DNA from: an uncultured Oscillospiraceae bacterium
GTDB lineage: Bacteria > Bacillota > Clostridia > Oscillospirales > Ruminococcaceae
Length of the DNA: 64,000 nt
Assembly: GCA_934446565.1 (NCBI GenBank)
Contig: CAKSEO010000007.1
Span: 6,957-70,956 of the forward strand
Direction of reading: 5' to 3'
Part shown: piece by piece, positions 8,241 through 16,668 of the stretch
Position numbering within the stretch: the stretch's first letter is position 1
How the letters are laid out: every line of letters begins with the position of its first letter
Notes under the pieces: generated by a model
What the model was told of the DNA's origin: nothing
Database searches by the model: none
What the model saw: the letters and a program-made list of their open reading frames with translations, nothing else
Program-made: the position numbers and the translations under genes

Positions 8241-8269
8241 ATTATATCACACTATATTTATAATTGCAA
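8241..8269 (-). promoter_or_regulatory. Sigma-A promoter for pyrE
   Basis: On the minus strand, TTGCAA (8264-8269) and TATAAT (8241-8246) are separated by 17 bases, about 45 bases upstream of the pyrE start. Confidence 0.75.
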
Positions 8270-8283
8270 GGGTCTGGACAAAT

Positions 8284-8398
8284 TTTTCCACAACGCGAAC
8301 GCTAAGCGCCGACTTGGCGCGGGTTTATCCACAGGTGTAGAAAAAGTTCCAAAAAACCTGCGGGAATATTGTGCAAATGCAACATACGTTGTGCATAA
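8284..8398. other. Cluster of DnaA-box-like 9-mers
   Basis: Three sites match or nearly match TTATNCACA: TTTTCCACA at 8284-8292 (one mismatch), TTATCCACA at 8325-8333 (exact), and TGTGCATAA at 8390-8398 (exact on the minus strand). They lie in the non-coding gap between divergent pyrE and rny. No dnaA, dnaN or AT-rich unwinding region is nearby, so this is not called an origin; it may be a DnaA-binding regulatory cluster or chance. Confidence 0.35.
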
Positions 8399-8489
8399 AG
8401 GCGCGTTTTTATCCCGATAAAACGACGCCGTGTAACAGGTTTTACGTTTTCAACATGTGCATTTTGGTAAAAATCAAGCGGTTTTTCCC

Positions 8490-8518
8490 TTGACATTTTC
8501 GTTATTATGTTGTAAAAT
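8490..8518 (+). promoter_or_regulatory. Sigma-A promoter for rny leader
   Basis: TTGACA (8490-8495) and TAAAAT (8513-8518) with a 17-base spacer. Transcription would begin near 8525, giving a leader of about 300 bases before rny. Confidence 0.75.
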
Positions 8519-8639
8519 AAGTATGGGCTTTTCTGCACGGCACGCCGGCAGAAGCAGCTTACGTTTTTTAATATCTATTGTATAGATGTATGATAGACGT
8601 AGTGGCGGTCTAATATATAATAAAAGGAACCCGTTATCT

Positions 8640-8766
8640 ATGCGGCTCCGCAGCTCCGGGGGGAACTGCGGCGGTCAGTCTGCCATGATTTTTCAGTGTA
8701 CGCACTGTTTCAAAAGATTTACGCAGCATAGCACTGCGATGAAAAACCGTCTGCATGGGCGGCAGT
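8640..8766 (+). ncRNA. Putative structured leader RNA upstream of rny
   Basis: Downstream of the promoter at 8490 lie a CCGCAG/CTGCGG hairpin (8648-8671) and then what folds as a multi-branch structure: closing stem CTGCC (8680-8684) with GGCAG (8761-8765), inner TTTTT/AAAAA (8689-8693 with 8742-8746), a CAGTG-TACG-CACTG hairpin (8694-8707, stable UNCG-type loop) and a CGCAG/CTGCG hairpin (8722-8738). I recognise no known RNA family. There is no T-run terminator after it, so it is more likely a 5' leader of rny than a separate sRNA. Pairing was done by eye. Confidence 0.4.
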
Positions 8767-8824
8767 TTCATTCCAACAATTGTATATTATTCCCGCCGAT
8801 CATTAAGAAGGAGGGAAACGAAAG

Positions 8825-10423
8825 ATGGAACCGATAATAGCGATAATCATCGCAGTTGCGGCATTCATCGTCGGCGCAGCCGGGGCAGGTTTCATCTGCT
8901 TCAAAATGGGCATAAAGCACCGCATAAAGACAGCGGAAGCCCAGTTTGAATCCGCAGAGAAAGAATCGGCGCGCATTATCGAAGAAGCTAACGAAAAAGC
9001 CGAAGACCGCAAAAAGGCAGCTCTCGTCGAAGCCAAGGACGAGATCTACAAAATGCGCTCCGACGCAGAAAAGGAGATCAACCGCTTAAAGGGCGAAACG
9101 GACCGCGAGCTGAAAGAACGTCGCGGAGAGCTGTCCCGTTCAGAGCGCAGACTCCAGCAGAAAGAGGAAAACCTCGACAAAAAGACCGACAAAATGGAGC
9201 GCTACGAAGAACAGCTCCACCAGAAGCACAAGAAAGCGGACGAGAAGATAGCCGAGGCTGAACAGCTCAAGGCTGAACAGGTAGAGACTCTCGAACGCAT
9301 TTCCGGATTCACCACCGACCAGGCTAAGGAACACCTGCTGTCACTGCTGGACAGCGAGCTGACCCACGAAAAGGCTGTAAAGATCACCGCCTATGAGCAG
9401 AAGCTCAAGGACGAGGAGGACGAGATCGCAAGAAAGCACATTTCCCTTGCTATCTCCAGACTTGCAGCGGATACCGTTTCTGAATCCGCAGTTTCCGTAG
9501 TCGCTATTCCGAACGACGAAATGAAGGGCCGTATCATCGGCCGCGAGGGTCGTAATATCCGCGCCCTCGAAACGCTCACCGGCGTTGACCTCATCATTGA
9601 CGATACTCCCGAGGCGATCACACTGTCGAGCTTCGACCAGGTTCGTCGCGAGATCGCGCGTATCTCCCTTGAGAGACTTATTCAGGATGGTCGTATCCAC
9701 CCGGCACGCATTGAGGAAACAGTCGAGAAAGCACGCAAGGAAGTCGAGCAGCGTATCCGTCAGGAGGGCGAGCGTGCAGTTATGGAGACCAACGTCAACG
9801 GTCTTAATCATGAGCTGGTGCGCCTGATAGGCAGACTGAAGTACAGAACTTCCTACCGTCAGAATGTTCTCAACCACTCCATCGAGGTCGCTCACCTCGC
9901 TGGTATCATGGCGAGCGAGCTCGGCGTTGACGCAGCGCTCGCAAGACGCGCTGGTCTGCTCCACGATATCGGTAAGGCTCTTGACCATGAGATCGAAGGC
10001 TCCCATGTACAGATCGGCGTTGACGTATGCCGCAAGTACAAGGAAAACCCCGAGGTCATCCACGCTATCGAGGCTCACCACGGCGACGTTGAGTGCCGTA
10101 CGGTCATCGCTGCCCTTGTTCAGGCTGCCGACGCGATAAGCGCAGCACGTCCCGCTGCAAGAAGCGAGAACTACGAGAACTACATAAAGCGCCTTGAAAA
10201 GCTTGAGGAGATCTGCTGTTCCTACAACGGAGTCGAGAAATCCTACGCTATCCAGGCGGGTCGTGAGGTCCGTATCATGATCAAGCCCGAGGCTATCACC
10301 GACGACGGCATGAAGGTGCTGGCGCGCGACATAGCAAAGCGCATCGAAAACGAGATGGAGTACCCTGGTCAGATAAAGATCAATCTTATCCGGGAAAGCC
10401 GCGCAGTAGATTACGCAAAATAA
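8825..10423 (+). CDS. rny: Ribonuclease Y
   Basis: A 532-residue membrane-anchored endoribonuclease that starts decay of many mRNAs in Firmicutes. Domains in order: an N-terminal transmembrane helix (about 1-27), a long charged coiled coil (about 30-190), a KH RNA-binding domain with [12 protein letters not shown], and an HD phosphohydrolase domain with [10 protein letters not shown] and [12 protein letters not shown]. Length and architecture match B. subtilis RNase Y (YmdA). It starts after AAGGAGGG. A strong terminator follows at 10430. It has its own promoter and an unusually long, structured leader. Confidence 0.97.
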   Translation: MEPIIAIIIAVAAFIVGAAGAGFICFKMGIKHRIKTAEAQFESAEKESARIIEEANEKAEDRKKAALVEAKDEIYKMRSDAEKEINRLKGETDRELKERRGELSRSERRLQQKEENLDKKTDKMERYEEQLHQKHKKADEKIAEAEQLKAEQVETLERISGFTTDQAKEHLLSLLDSELTHEKAVKITAYEQKLKDEEDEIARKHISLAISRLAADTVSESAVSVVAIPNDEMKGRIIGREGRNIRALETLTGVDLIIDDTPEAITLSSFDQVRREIARISLERLIQDGRIHPARIEETVEKARKEVEQRIRQEGERAVMETNVNGLNHELVRLIGRLKYRTSYRQNVLNHSIEVAHLAGIMASELGVDAALARRAGLLHDIGKALDHEIEGSHVQIGVDVCRKYKENPEVIHAIEAHHGDVECRTVIAALVQAADAISAARPAARSENYENYIKRLEKLEEICCSYNGVEKSYAIQAGREVRIMIKPEAITDDGMKVLARDIAKRIENEMEYPGQIKINLIRESRAVDYAK

Positions 10424-10429
10424 AATCCG

Positions 10430-10466
10430 GCGCTCCCTGCAACACAGCTGCGGGAGCGCATTTTTT
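10430..10466 (+). terminator. Terminator after rny
   Basis: An 8-base GCGCTCCC/GGGAGCGC stem (10430-10437 with 10452-10459) followed by ATTTTTT. It separates rny from the hydrogenase-like gene, whose ribosome site begins only 20 bases further on. Confidence 0.88.
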
Positions 10467-10493
10467 ATCCAAGATGTAAAAGGGAGTATACCA

Positions 10494-12425
10494 ATGATAC
10501 TGTTTGACGCCAACAAATGCGTTTCCTGCAATTCCTGTATCCGCGCCTGTCCGACCCCAGAAGCCAACAAGGCGGTGCAGACCGAGGACGGAAGGACCGT
10601 CTACAACATCGACCCCGAAAAATGCATTCGCTGCGGCGCATGCGTGAAAGAGTGCTCCCACGGTGCGCGTACATACGAGGACGACACCTCCGGTTTCTGG
10701 AACGATATCAAAAGCGGGAAGCAGGTCGCGCTTCTGGTCGACCCGTCTATCAAGGTGGCGTTCGACGGCTGCTGGCGCAATGTCCTGGAGTTCCTGAAAA
10801 GGAACGGCGTCAGGGATATCTACGATGTTTCGTTCGGCGCGGATATATGCACCTGGGTGCATGTCCGGTATCTCCAGAAGAATCCCGGGAAAAAGCTCAT
10901 TTCACAGCCCTGCCCGGCTATCGTGAACTACATACTCAAATATTGCAGGGACGCCCTGCCTGATCTCTCCCCGGTACAGTCGCCGACGCTTTGCGCGGCA
11001 ATATACCTCCGGAAGTACCTAGGCGTGAACGCAAAACTCGCTGCCCTGACCCCCTGCATCGCAAAGCAGGACGAATTCCGCATGACCGGCGTTGTGGATT
11101 ACAACGTCACCTTCGAGCACCTCGGGCAGCTGCTTGAAGAGAAGGGCTTCCACCTTGCCGAGCAGAAAGGGAAACGCTCCGCATTCGAGTTCAGCGGTCC
11201 CCAGGGCATCATGGGAGCCATCTATCCCAGACCGGGAGGACTGAAAGCCTGCCTGGAGCTGGAAGCTCCCTCGCTGAACGTAATCTCTTCCGAGGGCACC
11301 GACCATATCTACCAGGAGCTAGCGCAGTACACCAGTGTCGGCGCACGCGACCTGCCGGACGTATTCGATGTGCTTTCCTGTGGTCGCGGCTGCGGAAGCG
11401 GTCCCGCAATCGGAACTCCGCTTTCAGTCTACAGAATGAGCGGTATCCTCAACGGTATCGAAAAATACAACCGCAACAACCGCGTAAAACTGGACAGAAA
11501 GGGCAGGGACAAACAGTTCCTTGCATTCGATAAGGAGCTTGACCCCGCAGATTTCCTGCGCAGCTACACCGCACATAATATAGAATCGCATTCCTACTCT
11601 GACGAGCAGATCAATGAAGTATTACATAAACTTGGCAAGCATACCGAAACCGAAATGAACTACAACTGTCACGCCTGCGGATTCCGGACCTGCCGAGAGC
11701 TTGCAAAGGCTATCCTTGACGGCACCAGTCTGCCGAGCTCCTGTGCGCAGTTCACACTGCACGAAGCCGCACGTCGCCGCGAGCAGATAGAGCAGACCAA
11801 CGCCAGCATAAGCGGCATAACCTCGCAGCTAAGCGAAGTGGTCTCCCGTCTGACGGACAGCATTTCCGGCGTCACCGGGGCGACTGCGGGTATAACCGAG
11901 CTGAACGGTCAGAACAGCCAGCAGGCTGCCGCTCTCGGCGATGTTGTCAGGGAGCTCCACACCCTCACCGACAACATCATCGGCTCAATGGCAGCGATAG
12001 ACGAAAGCGTCACCGGGTTCTCCAAAATGACCCGCAACATCAGCGACATTGCCCGCCAGATAAACATACTCGCGATAAACGCAAGCATTGAAGCCGCCCG
12101 CGCCGGGGAGTACGGCAAGGGGTTTTCGGTGGTTGCGGAGGAGGTGCGCTCTCTTGCGGAGCATTCCCAGAGCGCTGTTACCGAGGCGGAGGCGTCCAAT
12201 AAGCTGGTGTTCAGCAATATCAGCGATGTAAACGGAATAGTTTCCACGATAAACGACAGAATGTCGGATATCCTGACAATGATGAACGGCATGCAGAGCA
12301 ACATAGCCGCGACCCTTGACAAGGGCAGTGCGATAAGCACGGAAATGACCGGCGTATCCGAGATAACTTCCACCGTTGACAGCCTTGTGACCCAGGCGGA
12401 GAATGTCCTCCGTTCTACTGACTGA
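10494..12425 (+). CDS. Soluble chemoreceptor-like protein with [FeFe]-hydrogenase-type sensor domain
   Basis: A 643-residue protein without transmembrane segments. Order: two ferredoxin-type 4Fe-4S motifs (C9-C12-C15-C19 and C44-C47-C50-C54); a [FeFe]-hydrogenase large-subunit-like domain (about 75-310) in which the H-cluster cysteine positions are kept in altered motifs: L1 SQPCPA (C140), L2 LTPCIAKQDEF (C188) and L3 LSCGRGCGSG (C296, C300); a further 4Fe-4S motif CHACGFRTC...C (C392, C395, C400, C417); and a methyl-accepting signalling domain (about 430-640) with the hairpin-tip segment ending in GEYGKGFSVVAEEVR. This resembles putative sensory hydrogenases, and I infer redox or H2 sensing that feeds a signalling pathway. 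No CheA/CheW is in the window. A TetR regulator follows 11 bases later. Confidence 0.85.
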   Translation: MILFDANKCVSCNSCIRACPTPEANKAVQTEDGRTVYNIDPEKCIRCGACVKECSHGARTYEDDTSGFWNDIKSGKQVALLVDPSIKVAFDGCWRNVLEFLKRNGVRDIYDVSFGADICTWVHVRYLQKNPGKKLISQPCPAIVNYILKYCRDALPDLSPVQSPTLCAAIYLRKYLGVNAKLAALTPCIAKQDEFRMTGVVDYNVTFEHLGQLLEEKGFHLAEQKGKRSAFEFSGPQGIMGAIYPRPGGLKACLELEAPSLNVISSEGTDHIYQELAQYTSVGARDLPDVFDVLSCGRGCGSGPAIGTPLSVYRMSGILNGIEKYNRNNRVKLDRKGRDKQFLAFDKELDPADFLRSYTAHNIESHSYSDEQINEVLHKLGKHTETEMNYNCHACGFRTCRELAKAILDGTSLPSSCAQFTLHEAARRREQIEQTNASISGITSQLSEVVSRLTDSISGVTGATAGITELNGQNSQQAAALGDVVRELHTLTDNIIGSMAAIDESVTGFSKMTRNISDIARQINILAINASIEAARAGEYGKGFSVVAEEVRSLAEHSQSAVTEAEASNKLVFSNISDVNGIVSTINDRMSDILTMMNGMQSNIAATLDKGSAISTEMTGVSEITSTVDSLVTQAENVLRSTD

Positions 12426-12436
12426 CAGGAGTTTCA

Positions 12437-13033
12437 ATGTCGAATCCCACTGACCTCCGGGTGATAAAGACCCGCCAGACTATCCGCAATGCGCTAATAT
12501 CTCTGTTGTCCGAAAAGGAGCTTTCAGACATAACGATATCCGAGCTTTCCGCCCGGGCGCAGGTAAACCGAAAGACGTTCTACAGGCACTATCGCTCCAT
12601 TTCCGATGTCATCACCGAGTTTGAAAATGAGCTTCTGTCGGATTTCTCAGATATCCTCAAGACCAGCAATACGAGTATCTTCAACATTGGCTCTGTGCTG
12701 GGCGAAATAAGCGCGTTGATCAGCGGTAAGCAGGAATATTTCGTCAGGCTGCTGAAGCTGAATCCCGAGCTTTTCAGCAGCGGACGCGTCAAGGCAATGC
12801 TGCGCCGCGCCATTGAAATAGCCCTGCGGGATATCTGCGTTATAAACGATGAACAGACCCTTCATGCACTGTCAGAATTTATGGTCAGCGGAGTGCTTTC
12901 ACTGTATTCCGCGTGGTTTGACGGCGGCTGTATCGGTTCGTTGGACGTTATCACCGACATTTCCCGGCGTATGATCACCGACGGGCTGCGCGGATTCGTG
13001 CCGGCAGAAAAGCTGAACGAAATACTGAAATAA
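12437..13033 (+). CDS. TetR/AcrR-family transcriptional regulator
   Basis: A 198-residue regulator. The N-terminal helix-turn-helix is typical: IRNALISLLSEKELSDITI, then ELSARAQVNRKTFYRHYRS (about 30-50). The C-terminal ligand region resembles the TetR_C_8 type seen in DhaS-like regulators. It begins 11 bases after the hydrogenase-like receptor with an AGGAG site, so the two are probably co-transcribed; it may control that operon or a neighbour. The ligand is unknown. Confidence 0.85.
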   Translation: MSNPTDLRVIKTRQTIRNALISLLSEKELSDITISELSARAQVNRKTFYRHYRSISDVITEFENELLSDFSDILKTSNTSIFNIGSVLGEISALISGKQEYFVRLLKLNPELFSSGRVKAMLRRAIEIALRDICVINDEQTLHALSEFMVSGVLSLYSAWFDGGCIGSLDVITDISRRMITDGLRGFVPAEKLNEILK

Positions 13034-13045
13034 AGGAGCGAACCG

Positions 13046-13897
13046 GTGCGTTTTGCAGTTTTATCCGATATCCACTCGAATTATGCCGCTCTCCGGGCGG
13101 TAATTGCCGACGCGGAGAGTCGCCAGCCCGATTATTGGCTGTTCCTGGGCGACTATGTGACCGATTGCCCGTATCCCCACCGTACTGTGGAATTTCTGCG
13201 GGAATTTGCGGAAACTCATCGCTGTCTTATGATACGCGGCAACCGCGAGGATTACATGATAAACCAGCGGAAGTCCCCGCAGCCCTGGGAGTACGGCTCG
13301 AAAACCGGAGCGCTTCGCTATTGCTTCGAGGATCTCACAGATGGCGACCTTGACTGGCTGGGAAGCATGCCGTTCACGCTGCGGCCGGAAATTCCGGGCT
13401 GCGAGCCGTTTATAATGTGTCACGGCGCTCCGGACAGTATCAACTATCTGTTCCATACCAACACCCGGGAGGCTGAGGTCATGATATCCCGGCTGGGGGA
13501 GTACGGCTGTCGGCTCATGCTGTGCGGGCATTCTCACATTCCGTATATTTTTCAGCGTAATGGGCGTATGCTTGTGAATCCTGGCGCGCTGGGAATGCCG
13601 GTGAACGAGCAGACAAAGGCGCAGTATGCGTTCCTGACTTACGATGGGGAATGGCTGCCGGAAATAATTTCGGCAGATTACGATATAGAGCAGACTGCCG
13701 AGGAATTTGTCAGATCAGGGCTGCTGGAGAAAAGCGGAGTGTGGGGGAGAGGACTTATTGGCACGATACGCACCGGCGTCAATTATACTGTGCTTGCGGT
13801 CAGGCTGGTTGAAAAATATACGCAGGAGACCGGGCTCCCGGTGACGGATGAATCATTGTGGAATCGTGCGGCTAAAGAGTTGAGGATTCCTGAATAA
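13046..13897 (+). CDS. Calcineurin-like metallophosphoesterase (YfcE/MJ0936 type)
   Basis: A 283-residue phosphoesterase. Metal-binding motifs are visible: SDIHSNYAAL (D-x-H, residues 7-16), FLGDYVTDCPYP (GD-x-x), IRGNRED (GN-x-E/H variant), MCHGAPDS and CGHSHIPYI (GHTH-like). The start is GTG at 13046, after AAAGGAG at correct spacing. It follows the TetR gene by 12 bases. The substrate is unknown; relatives cleave phosphodiesters such as cAMP or phosphomonoesters. A C-terminal extension of about 70 residues is not part of the usual core. Confidence 0.85.
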   Translation: MRFAVLSDIHSNYAALRAVIADAESRQPDYWLFLGDYVTDCPYPHRTVEFLREFAETHRCLMIRGNREDYMINQRKSPQPWEYGSKTGALRYCFEDLTDGDLDWLGSMPFTLRPEIPGCEPFIMCHGAPDSINYLFHTNTREAEVMISRLGEYGCRLMLCGHSHIPYIFQRNGRMLVNPGALGMPVNEQTKAQYAFLTYDGEWLPEIISADYDIEQTAEEFVRSGLLEKSGVWGRGLIGTIRTGVNYTVLAVRLVEKYTQETGLPVTDESLWNRAAKELRIPE

Positions 13898-13910
13898 TTT
13901 CCACAAAAAT

Positions 13911-13934
13911 AGGGCTGCATTATAGCAGCCCTTT
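13911..13934. terminator. Bidirectional terminator between phosphoesterase and bioY
   Basis: A perfect AGGGCTGC/GCAGCCCT stem with a six-base loop. It is followed by TTTGACTTT on the plus strand and ATTTTTG on the minus strand, serving both converging genes. Confidence 0.82.
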
Positions 13935-13948
13935 GACTTTCTATTAAA

Positions 13949-14560
13949 TTACATCAACTTACCGAGTCTGTCGCGCAGGATAACTGTAAGTATAGTTGCG
14001 CAGACGATCTTGATCGTATCTCCGATGAGGAACGGAACAACGCAGGAAGCCAGTGCGACTTCAAACGTAACGCCGCGCGCAATAACGAACCAAACGGTTC
14101 CCAGTGCGTATAGCACAACCGTGCCCGCGATCATGCCTACCGGAATAGACCATGCGCCGTTCAGAAACGGGTTCTTTGATACGGGTTTCTTATAGAACAG
14201 ATCAACAAACAGACCGCCGATAAGCGCGCAGGGAATATAGCCTACGATGTAGCCGCCGGTAACTCCGAACAGCTTTGCGAATCCTCCGGCGCCGCCGCTG
14301 AATACCGGAAGTCCCACTGCGCCAAGCAGCACATAAATCAGCACCGCGATAGTTCCCTTTTTCCAACCCAGCAGGCTGCCCGTCAGATACACTGCGAATG
14401 TCGCCAGCGACACCGGAACAAGTCCGGGCATCGGAACGCTCCAAGGAGCGGCCACGCAGATAAGCGCCGCCATTACCGCGATGAATACCATGTTCTTTAC
14501 TGTGAAGAATTTTGCTGTCTTTACGGTGCCTGCACCGTTCTGCTCGATAGTTTCTTTCAT
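13949..14560 (-). CDS. bioY: BioY biotin transporter S component
   Basis: A 203-residue membrane protein of the BioY family, the substrate-binding unit of the ECF biotin importer. About six hydrophobic helices are visible, with the family segments GLVPVSLATFAVYLTGSLLG and GGYIVGYIPCALIGG. No ECF module (EcfA/A'/T) is in the window, so it probably shares one encoded elsewhere. Upstream lie a strong promoter (14606-14634) and a BirA-type palindrome over its -35 box, so biotin-dependent repression is likely. The region before the first helix is a polar leader of about 18 residues. Confidence 0.93.
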   Translation of the reverse strand: MKETIEQNGAGTVKTAKFFTVKNMVFIAVMAALICVAAPWSVPMPGLVPVSLATFAVYLTGSLLGWKKGTIAVLIYVLLGAVGLPVFSGGAGGFAKLFGVTGGYIVGYIPCALIGGLFVDLFYKKPVSKNPFLNGAWSIPVGMIAGTVVLYALGTVWFVIARGVTFEVALASCVVPFLIGDTIKIVCATILTVILRDRLGKLM

Positions 14561-14583
14561 TGTTTACTTTCTCCTGTCTTTTT

Positions 14584-14650
14584 GGTTTACAATAAAGCCT
14601 TGATAATTATAACACAGGAATGTAAACTTGTCAAGTGAATTTGGTTTACA
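14584..14650 (-). promoter_or_regulatory. bioY promoter with BirA-type operator
   Basis: On the minus strand, TTGACA (14629-14634) and TATAAT (14606-14611) have a 17-base spacer. An inverted repeat TGTAAAC (14621-14627) and GTTTACA (14644-14650) with a 16-base gap overlaps the -35 box; this resembles the biotin repressor BirA operator of Firmicutes (TTGTTAACC-type half-sites). A further GGTTTACAA half-site is at 14584-14592, between the -10 box and the start. Three half-sites bracket the promoter. Confidence 0.75.
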
Positions 14651-15782
14651 ATTTTGATTTTCTTAAATAGAATCCTGCAAGTTCCTTTGCGGATATATCG
14701 ATGTCATAGCCCGCCCTGGCGACTTCTTCCGCAGCATTCTTATTCCGCAGACCCGCGCAGCAAAGCGCTGCACACGCCCAATCCTGCGGTTTTCCGAGGG
14801 GGAGGAACTGAGCGGTTCCGGTAATTCGCGCTTCCTGGGTCACTTTGTTTGAAAACAGGCAGTGGAGCCCGGCGCACTGCGCCTCAACTCCCACCACTGG
14901 CAGTCCCTCGTAATTGGACGGCAGCAGAAAACAATCGAACGCACTGTACAGTTTGTCCGCGTCATCGCGCTGACCCGTGAACACCACGCGGTCAGATATC
15001 CCGGCGGCAATAGTACGCGCCTTTATCAGCTCCATATCTCCGCCGGTGCCGGTCATGACTAGCACGCTGTTTTTGCGCTGTTCCAATATCTCACGGAAGA
15101 TGTCCACAAGGAATCCCTGATTTTTCTGCGGGCAGAATCTGCCGATATGCCCGATTATGGTCGCATTCTGCGGAATTTTCAGTTCCTGGCGTATCTCGTG
15201 GCGCTTTTTCTCGCTGTAGCTGTATTTTTTGGTGTCTATCGCGTTTGGCATGATACGGACCTGACGGTGCTTCTGGATAGGGTCGTATTCCTCTGAGAGC
15301 GCAGCGGTCGCACGGGTTCCGAACATCCAGCGCGCCGCGAGCCGGGAGCACGCGAAATAGTCGGTCGCGTGGAGCTTTGCGAACGGCTTGAACAGCTGTT
15401 TGGCAAGGTTGCGGTGCCATTCCCGTGCGCCTCCGGAGGTGCTGTGGTTGTGGAGGATACGCGTCCTGACTCCTGCCTGTTTTCCGGCAAGCAGCGGCAG
15501 AAATGACAGCGTACTGAGGTGGCAGTGCATGATGTCATATTTGTTTTCGGAAAGCAGCCGGCGCAGCGCCTTGAGGTACTTCAGCGGATGCTTGAACGTT
15601 GGAAGGACAAAAATACGTCCGCCCATCGTCTTTATTTCATCGACAGGAACGTATTTTGAGCCCTTGAACAAATAGAAGTCAAACTGCACCTGCTCCCGGT
15701 CAATGGCGCGGTAATAGTTCATGACAACTTGTTCGACACCACCGCCGTTCATTTTGCCGAGTATCTGTGCTACACGTATCAT
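14646..15782 (-). CDS. GT4-family glycosyltransferase (GT-B fold)
   Basis: A 378-residue glycosyltransferase of the family-4 type found in capsule and exopolysaccharide clusters (EpsF-like). The N-terminal domain starts RVAQILGKMNGGGVEQVVMNYYR, as in sugar transferases with a Gly-rich loop, and the C-terminal donor domain has IGHIGRFCPQKNQGF and the E-x7-E segment around SNYEGLPVVGVEAQ. The ATG at 15782 follows GGAGGG; a GTG one codon earlier is less likely. It is isolated from other wall-glycan genes except the flippase-like and pyruvyltransferase genes a few kb away. Its donor and acceptor are unknown. The bioY promoter region starts in its last codons. Confidence 0.85.
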   Translation of the reverse strand: MIRVAQILGKMNGGGVEQVVMNYYRAIDREQVQFDFYLFKGSKYVPVDEIKTMGGRIFVLPTFKHPLKYLKALRRLLSENKYDIMHCHLSTLSFLPLLAGKQAGVRTRILHNHSTSGGAREWHRNLAKQLFKPFAKLHATDYFACSRLAARWMFGTRATAALSEEYDPIQKHRQVRIMPNAIDTKKYSYSEKKRHEIRQELKIPQNATIIGHIGRFCPQKNQGFLVDIFREILEQRKNSVLVMTGTGGDMELIKARTIAAGISDRVVFTGQRDDADKLYSAFDCFLLPSNYEGLPVVGVEAQCAGLHCLFSNKVTQEARITGTAQFLPLGKPQDWACAALCCAGLRNKNAAEEVARAGYDIDISAKELAGFYLRKSKL

Positions 15783-15804
15783 CACTTGCCCTCCCTAAAA
15801 CAAA

Positions 15805-15826
15805 AGGGCGAGTATTTCATCGCCCT
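15805..15826 (-). terminator. Terminator after proC
   Basis: On the minus strand, AGGGCG and CGCCCT pair around a ten-base loop and are followed by TTTGTTTTA. It ends the proC transcript just before the glycosyltransferase ribosome site. Confidence 0.75.
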
Positions 15827-15836
15827 GTGTATTTTT

Positions 15837-16631
15837 TTACTGACCCAGCTCGTAAGCGCGCTTGGTGCAGGCTTCGCAGGCTCTCTTGACGTCGCCGGTG
15901 AGGTCGCCCTCGTACAGCTTGTCAAGACCGGCAATGGTAGTTCCTCCGGGGGAGGATACCTGCTTTATCAGCTCGTCAACGGTCATTCCGGATTCGGTGA
16001 GCATCTTCGCGGAGCCTATAAGGCTCTGCGCGAACAGGCGCAGCGCTGCTTCCTTGTCGATACCAACGGAATCCGCATAGTCAACGAATCCCTTTGCGTA
16101 GAGATAGATAAACGCCGGAGAGCTGCCGTTTATCGCGATTATCTCTTTCATTTTGTCGGTGGGAACGACCTCGGTGATACCGCAGCTGCCGATTATTTTG
16201 CGTGCGAATGCGAATTCCTCCTCGGAAACAGTGCTGTCGTGGGACATTGCGGAAGCTCCGCAGCCGAGCATCATCGGGGTGTTCGGCATAACCAGAACTA
16301 CCTTAGCGTTGGGAATGGTGCGCTCTCTGATGAACTCAGCGGAGATACCTGCGCAGATGGAGATGAACACGGTCTCGGGCTTGACTGAATCCTTGATTTC
16401 CGTGAGCACCTCTGCGAGGTGCTGTGGCTTAACTGCCAGCAAGATATAGTCGCACTTTTCTGCGATCTCGCGGGCGCTGCCAGCCGCAGTCGCGCCTACC
16501 AGTCGGAGGTCTGCGAGCTTTTCAGCATTAGCGTCGTATGCGAACACGGCAGTGTTGCCGAGCTTTCCCTCTATTCCTTTGAGTATAGCGCCGCCCATAT
16601 TTCCGACGCCGATGAAACCGAGCTTTTTCAT
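15837..16631 (-). CDS. proC: Pyrroline-5-carboxylate reductase
   Basis: A 264-residue enzyme reducing P5C to L-proline with NAD(P)H, the last step of proline synthesis. The N-terminal Rossmann motif is GFIGVGNMGGAILKG. Family signatures include LVMPNTPMMLGCG and the C-terminal substrate/dimer segment QVSSPGGTTIAGL. Length is normal. The start lies 37 bases downstream of the folate transporter gene on the same strand. No other proline genes are near. Confidence 0.95.
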   Translation of the reverse strand: MKKLGFIGVGNMGGAILKGIEGKLGNTAVFAYDANAEKLADLRLVGATAAGSAREIAEKCDYILLAVKPQHLAEVLTEIKDSVKPETVFISICAGISAEFIRERTIPNAKVVLVMPNTPMMLGCGASAMSHDSTVSEEEFAFARKIIGSCGITEVVPTDKMKEIIAINGSSPAFIYLYAKGFVDYADSVGIDKEAALRLFAQSLIGSAKMLTESGMTVDELIKQVSSPGGTTIAGLDKLYEGDLTGDVKRACEACTKRAYELGQ

Positions 16632-16668
16632 GGTTGAGCCTTTCCCGGCGCAGAGCGCCGAATCTAGA

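Noticed and set aside
8196-8640. Possible chromosomal origin because of DnaA-box-like sites
   Set aside because: No dnaA/dnaN, too few boxes and no clear AT-rich unwinding element.
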